From NCBI GenBank assembly GCA_900758075.1, contig CAAEQF010000193.1, positions 1-8,810 of the forward strand: DNA of 8,810 nucleotides. The letters are read 5' to 3'. Positions 5,445 to 8,810 of the stretch are shown here, piece by piece; positions within the stretch are counted from its first letter, which is position 1, and each line of letters begins with the position of its first letter. The stretch is from Coriobacteriia bacterium. GTDB taxonomy: Bacteria > Actinomycetota > Coriobacteriia > Coriobacteriales > QAMH01. The translations under genes were made by a program, and so were the position numbers. The notes under the pieces are model-generated. The model ran no database searches and was not told the origin of the DNA. It worked only from the letters and a program-made list of their open reading frames with translations.

Positions 5445-7154
5445 ATGACTATTGCAGACAGCATTTTCACTAACGGAAAGATCGCGACGCTGGATTCGCA
5501 GAACACCGTCGTCGAGGCAATCGCCGTGAAAAACGGCTTCATCATCGCCCGTGGCACGACAGATGAGATCCGAAGCCTCGCGGGGGACACGACTCAAGAG
5601 ATCGATCTTGGCGGCAAGGTGATGCTCCCCGGCATACACGACGCTCATGTCCACATCTGCGATTATTCTGACAACATGCTCCATACCTGCGATTGCTCGC
5701 GAGGGTCGGCATCAAATCTCGAGCAGCTGCGCGAGATTCTGAAGAAGCGCGCAGAAGAAGTTGGACCGGGTAATTGGGTGCGTGGCGCAGGCTGCGATGA
5801 CGAGGCCCTTGAGGAGATTGCCCGCGAGGGGCGCAGGATTACGCGTTGGGACATCGATGAAGCCTGCCCCGACAACCCCGTGGTCATCATCATGTGGGAT
5901 GGACACACGTGCCTCATCAACTCGAATGCCATGAAGCTGGCGGGAATAACGCGCGACACTCCAAACCCTGTAGGCGGCGAGATCCTGAGAAACGAAAACG
6001 GTGAGCCGACTGGCCTTCTGCAGGAGGCAACTGCACTGCAGCTCGCGTTCAAGGCGATGCCGCGCGCAACGGTGGAAGAGCTTAAGGAAAACCTCATCGC
6101 CGGTCAGAAGCTCATGAACTCCATGGGGTACACGTCTTACACCGACTGCACCTGCGGCCCGGCGAATTCCGAGCGCGAGGTCGGGGCGTCCGGCGAGCTC
6201 TCTTTGAAGGCATACGAGGAGCTGCTCAACGAGGGGAAACTGACCGCGCGTGTGAACATCGGCTTTTATGCTGGCGACCATGCGGTCCAGACGTACGAGA
6301 CCTGCAAGCATGTTCTGGACACGTTCGATTTCCCGACGTACAGCGATCCTCGTTGGGTGACTCTGAACATGTTCAAGATTTTCTCCGACGGCGTGCACAT
6401 GGGTTACAGCGCGTGGATGAAAGAAGACTATGCAGACCGCCCCGGCTGCCATGGGCGCTCGGTGTTCCTCGGGCCTGATGCTACCGACGAAGAGCAGGAA
6501 GCGGAGCTGAAAAAGATTGTCAAGCTCGCTCATGATCGCGATTGGCAGGTCGGCGTTCATGCCATCGGAAACAAGGCGGCGGCTGCCGTGACGGACGCGT
6601 TCATCGAAGCGCAGCAAGAGAACCCGCGCCCCGATCCTCGTCACTACCTGATTCACTCCGACGGACTTGGCGATAGGGAAGACCTGAAGCGTGCCGCCGA
6701 GAACGGCATCGGCTGCTCGGTGCAGACGCAGCTTGCGAGCTACGCGTACGAGGTCACGATCGACAGGGTCGGTAAAGAGCGCGGCGATATGTTCATGGGC
6801 CAGCGCGATCTTATGGACATGGGCCTTCACATAGCCAACGGCTCGGATTCTATCGGGGGGCCGTATGGCAAATGGACCACTGCCGTCCAGGCCGAAGTGG
6901 ACAGAAAATCGATGGTTACCGGCGAGTATCACAGGCAGGACCTCGCAATCTCCGTTACCGACGCCCTCAAGCAGTTCACCATGGGCGGCGCATGGCAGGA
7001 GCATGCGGAGACGTGGCGCGGCTCTATCGAGGTGAACAAGGTCGCCGACCTCACGGTGATCGACCGCGACATCTTCACGATTCCCGTCGACGAAATTGGA
7101 GACATTGAGTGTGTGATGACTGTGGTGGACGGCAAGATCGTCTACCAGGCTTAA
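5445..7154 (+). CDS. YtcJ-like metal-dependent amidohydrolase (amidohydrolase family 3)
   Basis: The 569-residue protein is close in length to B. subtilis YtcJ (~530) and N-substituted formamide deformylase. An N-terminal beta-sandwich half (ADSIFTNGKIATLD ... VKNGFIIARG) leads to LPGIHDAHVH, with metal ligands H68 and H70. The barrel then shows a family segment DGHTCLINSNAMKLAGI (~153-169), FKIFSDG (K311, the Lys position of the family), GVHAIGNKA (H372), LIHSDG (H404) and ANGSDS (D468, the catalytic Asp). It closes with VADLTVIDRDIF and VVDGKIVYQA, rebuilding the small sandwich. The set of metal and catalytic residues looks complete, so an active hydrolase of an amide, formamide or cyclic C-N bond is likely; the substrate is unknown. 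One deviation is SVQTQL (~425-430) where relatives usually have SVQP. No signal peptide, so cytoplasmic. It is 69 bp after the transporter with no terminator between, and its ribosome site (GAAAGAAG, 5431-5438) is weak. Confidence 0.9.
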   Translation: MTIADSIFTNGKIATLDSQNTVVEAIAVKNGFIIARGTTDEIRSLAGDTTQEIDLGGKVMLPGIHDAHVHICDYSDNMLHTCDCSRGSASNLEQLREILKKRAEEVGPGNWVRGAGCDDEALEEIAREGRRITRWDIDEACPDNPVVIIMWDGHTCLINSNAMKLAGITRDTPNPVGGEILRNENGEPTGLLQEATALQLAFKAMPRATVEELKENLIAGQKLMNSMGYTSYTDCTCGPANSEREVGASGELSLKAYEELLNEGKLTARVNIGFYAGDHAVQTYETCKHVLDTFDFPTYSDPRWVTLNMFKIFSDGVHMGYSAWMKEDYADRPGCHGRSVFLGPDATDEEQEAELKKIVKLAHDRDWQVGVHAIGNKAAAAVTDAFIEAQQENPRPDPRHYLIHSDGLGDREDLKRAAENGIGCSVQTQLASYAYEVTIDRVGKERGDMFMGQRDLMDMGLHIANGSDSIGGPYGKWTTAVQAEVDRKSMVTGEYHRQDLAISVTDALKQFTMGGAWQEHAETWRGSIEVNKVADLTVIDRDIFTIPVDEIGDIECVMTVVDGKIVYQA

Positions 7155-7207
7155 AGAATGGATAAGAGCTTAACGGGACGTCTCGAGAGGATTGCCCCCC
7201 TTCTTCT

Positions 7208-7238
7208 GCGGCCGGCCCGCCTCATGTGAGCCGGCCGC
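7208..7238 (+). terminator. Probable intrinsic terminator after the amidohydrolase gene
   Basis: A perfect 9-bp GC-rich stem, GCGGCCGGC (7208-7216) with GCCGGCCGC (7230-7238), has a 13-nt loop containing CTCATGTGAG, which can add inner pairs. It lies 54 bases after the stop codon. The following bases TTCCTTGTGTG are only moderately T-rich, so efficiency is uncertain. A T-rich tail is absent on the opposite strand, which favours rightward termination. Confidence 0.6.
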
Positions 7239-7264
7239 TTCCTTGTGTGCGCGATGCCGCGCGC

Positions 7265-7333
7265 TGCGCGAAAAGAGTGGCAGTGCCACACATGTGACGC
7301 AAAATGCGCGGGAAACGTGGCAGTGCCACACAT
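7265..7333. repeat. Two-copy block of the same 40-bp-period repeat found at 2745
   Basis: Copies start at 7265 and 7305, again 40 bp apart, with the identical 11-bp spacer GTGACGCAAAA. The block differs from 2745-2813 at only two of 69 positions (CC versus GA just before the first GTGGCAG core) and has the same orientation. It fills the gap between the convergent amidohydrolase gene and the Fe-S gene, ending 18 bases after the latter's stop. On the - strand the 7278-7290 core gives GTGGC-ACT-GCCAC followed by TCTTTT, a weak terminator-like shape. Confidence 0.9.
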
Positions 7334-7350
7334 CTCGCGCGCGGGCGCTG

Positions 7351-8064
7351 CTACTTGCAGTCGTCGCAGAGGAAGCGCACGTCCTCGCCGTTCTCATGGG
7401 CGCGGTGCACGACCTCGGCGGCGGTGCCAATCGCCTTTCCGCAGCTTTCGCAATAGGCGATGGTGAAGTTGCGGTTCCAGATGCTCCGCACGTACTCGTC
7501 CTCTTCGTAGGGGATCGCATCGACCGGGCACACGCGCGCGCAGTTGAGGCAGCCGATGCATGGTTTGGGCGCCATGTCGAACGGCGGTGCCACCTGCTTT
7601 TCCGTCCCGTTGTTGATCATGCTGATGGCGCTCGCGCCGAGCGTGTCGCATGCCTGTACGCACAGGCCGCATGCGATGCACTTCTCGCCGTCGACGGTCA
7701 CGAACCCCTCGATGCTCGGGTCCCCGAGCGCATCGTTCATCTGCGCGATCGCATCCGACTGCGGAGCGCGCGCGTGCAGGAGCGCGAGCAGCATGGCACG
7801 GTCGCTCTTCACGCGCTCGGTGCTCGTTCGCACCTCGCACTCGCGGAGCACGGGATAGACGCACGACGTGACGATGCACGTGCGCCTGCCTTCCGAAATC
7901 TCGACGATGCACAGACGACAGCTCGCCCGATGCTCGGGAATTTCGTCGTTTCTGCACATGGTCGGGATGAAGATGCCGTTGCGCCTGGCAATGTCGTACA
8001 GGTACTCGCCGCGCTCACAGGTGCATGGCTTGCCGTCGATGGTGATCGTCAGCTCCTCGCTCAT
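7351..8064 (-). CDS. HoxU/NuoG-N-terminal-like iron-sulfur subunit: [2Fe-2S] plus two [4Fe-4S] domains
   Basis: The 237-residue electron-transfer protein has an N-terminal plant-type [2Fe-2S] domain with C37, C49, C52 and C68 (MCRNDEIPEHRASCRLCIVEI ends in the TSCVYPV site, the HoxU/NuoG spacing). Two [4Fe-4S] motifs follow, each CxxCxxCxxxC: CIACGLCVQAC (C129-C139) and CIGCLNCARVCP (C169-C179). The stretch between (~70-128) has only C76 and no His-Cys3 set, so the extra NuoG/HydA [4Fe-4S] cluster there is missing. A C-terminal pair of CxxC motifs (C205/C208, C233/C236) looks like a zinc-ribbon or rubredoxin-like site. The ATG at 8064 has AAGGAGG 6 bases upstream and overlaps the NuoF-like stop as ATGA; a frame opening to 8205 is only overlap. 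With NuoF it would shuttle electrons between NAD(H)/FMN and a catalytic subunit (hydrogenase, formate dehydrogenase or other) outside the window. Confidence 0.88.
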   Translation of the reverse strand: MSEELTITIDGKPCTCERGEYLYDIARRNGIFIPTMCRNDEIPEHRASCRLCIVEISEGRRTCIVTSCVYPVLRECEVRTSTERVKSDRAMLLALLHARAPQSDAIAQMNDALGDPSIEGFVTVDGEKCIACGLCVQACDTLGASAISMINNGTEKQVAPPFDMAPKPCIGCLNCARVCPVDAIPYEEDEYVRSIWNRNFTIAYCESCGKAIGTAAEVVHRAHENGEDVRFLCDDCK

Positions 8065-8810
8065 GCGGCACCTCCTTCGGACAGCGCATCGCAGCGGCAC
8101 ACGCCCGCACGGCAATGATGGTCGCGTACGTGCTCTTCCCATTCGTCTCGGAAGCTTCGCATGCTCGAGAGCACGGGGTTCGCGGCGCTTTGGCCGAGCG
8201 CGCACAGCGCCGTGTCAGTCATGACGTCGCCGAGCCGCTCGAGCATCTCGAGGTCGTCCGCGCGCCCCTGGCCGTCGCAGATGCGCTTTAGAATCGCGCT
8301 CATCTGGCGCAGGCCCTCGCGGCACGGCGTGCACTTGCCGCACGACTGCGCGCACAGAAAATCGATGTGGTAGCGGGCCATTTCGACCATGCAGTCGCGC
8401 TCGTCGAGCACGACCATGCCGCCCGAGCCCATCTGCACGCCCTGCTGAGCCAGCTCGTCGAAGCCGATGGGGGTGTCGAGCAGCTTTTCGGGGATTACGC
8501 TGTCGGAAGGCCCACCGGGGAGCAGCGCCTTGAAGCTGTGGCCGCGCGCCACGCCACCACCCATGTCGAAGACGAGCTGGCGCAGGGTCGTCCCGAATGG
8601 AATCTCCAAGATGCCCTGATTGGCGGCGCGCCCCGTGAGGAAGAACACCTTCGTGCCCGTCGAGCCTGTGGTCCCGATGGCGCGGAAGGTCGCGGCGCCC
8701 TCGCGGAAGATCCAGGGGATGGCGGCGAGCGTCTCGGCATTGTTGAGGATGGTAGGCTGGTCGAACAGGCCGTGCTGCGTGCTGTGGACGGTGTAGCTCG
8801 CGCGCGCCTC
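8061..8810 (-). CDS. NuoF/HydB/HoxF-like NADH-binding flavoprotein subunit, 5' partial
   Basis: The frame is open to the window edge, giving the last 249 residues. From the edge come GLFDQPTILNNAETLAAIPWIFREGA and IGTTGSTGTKVFFLTG, then GTTLRQLVFDMGGG, LLPGGPSDSVIP, MGSGGMVVLDERDCMVEMARY and SCGKCTPCREG, the three-Cys part of the [4Fe-4S] N3-type site. TALCALGQSAANPVLS supplies the fourth Cys. This is the standard C-terminal half of complex I 51-kDa / diaphorase subunits; the FMN/NADH Rossmann-like part lies beyond 8810. The tail is HHCRAGVCRCDALSEGGAA, matching the CPAGVCK point where HydB/HndC proteins go on into a 2[4Fe-4S] ferredoxin domain; here that domain is absent, as in NuoF/HoxF. 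It overlaps the next gene by 4 bases (ATGA), so the two are translationally coupled. Role: NAD(H) oxidation or reduction and transfer to the downstream Fe-S subunit. Confidence 0.93.
   Translation of the reverse strand, partial: EARASYTVHSTQHGLFDQPTILNNAETLAAIPWIFREGAATFRAIGTTGSTGTKVFFLTGRAANQGILEIPFGTTLRQLVFDMGGGVARGHSFKALLPGGPSDSVIPEKLLDTPIGFDELAQQGVQMGSGGMVVLDERDCMVEMARYHIDFLCAQSCGKCTPCREGLRQMSAILKRICDGQGRADDLEMLERLGDVMTDTALCALGQSAANPVLSSMRSFRDEWEEHVRDHHCRAGVCRCDALSEGGAA
8071..8077 (-). promoter_or_regulatory. Strong ribosome binding site for the HoxU-like gene
   Basis: On the - strand this reads AAGGAGG, 6 bases before ATG 8064, inside the end of the NuoF-like gene. It decides the start against upstream in-frame codons. 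Confidence 0.75.

Noticed and set aside
4533..5684. Leftward 383-residue frame opposite the transporter
   Set aside because: Low-complexity, charge-rich shadow spanning two real rightward genes.
5712..7004. Leftward 430-residue frame opposite the amidohydrolase
   Set aside because: No recognisable domain; the opposite strand carries a full set of amidohydrolase motifs.
8065..8205. Upstream start for the HoxU-like protein
   Set aside because: The added 47 residues are Arg-rich, overlap the NuoF-like gene, and precede a strong AAGGAGG/ATG start at 8064 that makes a normal ATGA overlap.
8061..8648. GTG at 8648 as start of a short 195-residue protein
   Set aside because: The frame continues upstream to the window edge with conserved NuoF sequence, so 8648 is an internal Val codon.

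Overview
The window looks like a piece of a high-GC bacterial chromosome. The mix of genes is typical of an anaerobic gut or sediment actinobacterium of the class Coriobacteriia (Eggerthellaceae-like): a molybdopterin oxidoreductase, a NuoF/HoxU-type flavin and Fe-S electron-transfer module, and a LuxR regulator next to a YtcJ amidohydrolase and a DMT transporter. This taxonomic reading is inference; there is no rRNA or marker gene in the window.

Region 1 (1-2717, + strand) holds three genes in a row: the C-terminal end of a molybdopterin-dinucleotide-binding oxidoreductase, a DUF2064 / rSAM-associated transferase-1 type protein whose GTG start follows the previous stop codon directly, and a radical SAM protein of the MJ0619/Tes type. 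A clean intrinsic terminator sits in the 63-bp gap before the radical SAM gene, so that gene is either attenuated or depends on read-through.

Region 2 (2745-7333) is a self-contained cassette. A leftward LuxR-type regulator (start probably TTG) is divergent from three rightward genes: a small four-helix membrane protein of unknown function, a ten-helix EamA/DMT transporter and a YtcJ-like metal-dependent amidohydrolase. The likely logic is a regulator controlling uptake or export plus hydrolysis of an unidentified small molecule. The regulator and its divergent promoter region are visibly richer in A+T than the flanking genes. The cassette is bounded on both sides by directly oriented copies of a short repeat with a 40-bp period and a palindromic core; 69-bp stretches at the two ends differ at only two positions.

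Region 3 (7351-8810, - strand) holds the end of an operon: a partial NuoF/HydB/HoxF-like flavoprotein overlapping by ATGA a 237-residue HoxU-like iron-sulfur protein with [2Fe-2S] and two [4Fe-4S] motifs. These would form the NAD(H)-reactive (diaphorase) part of a soluble hydrogenase, formate dehydrogenase or similar complex, whose catalytic subunit lies outside the window.

The least ordinary items are the Tes/MJ0619-like radical SAM gene placed next to a molybdoenzyme and a GT-A-fold transferase, the 40-bp-period repeats framing the regulator/transporter/amidohydrolase cassette, and the terminator with a possible competing pairing upstream of the radical SAM gene.
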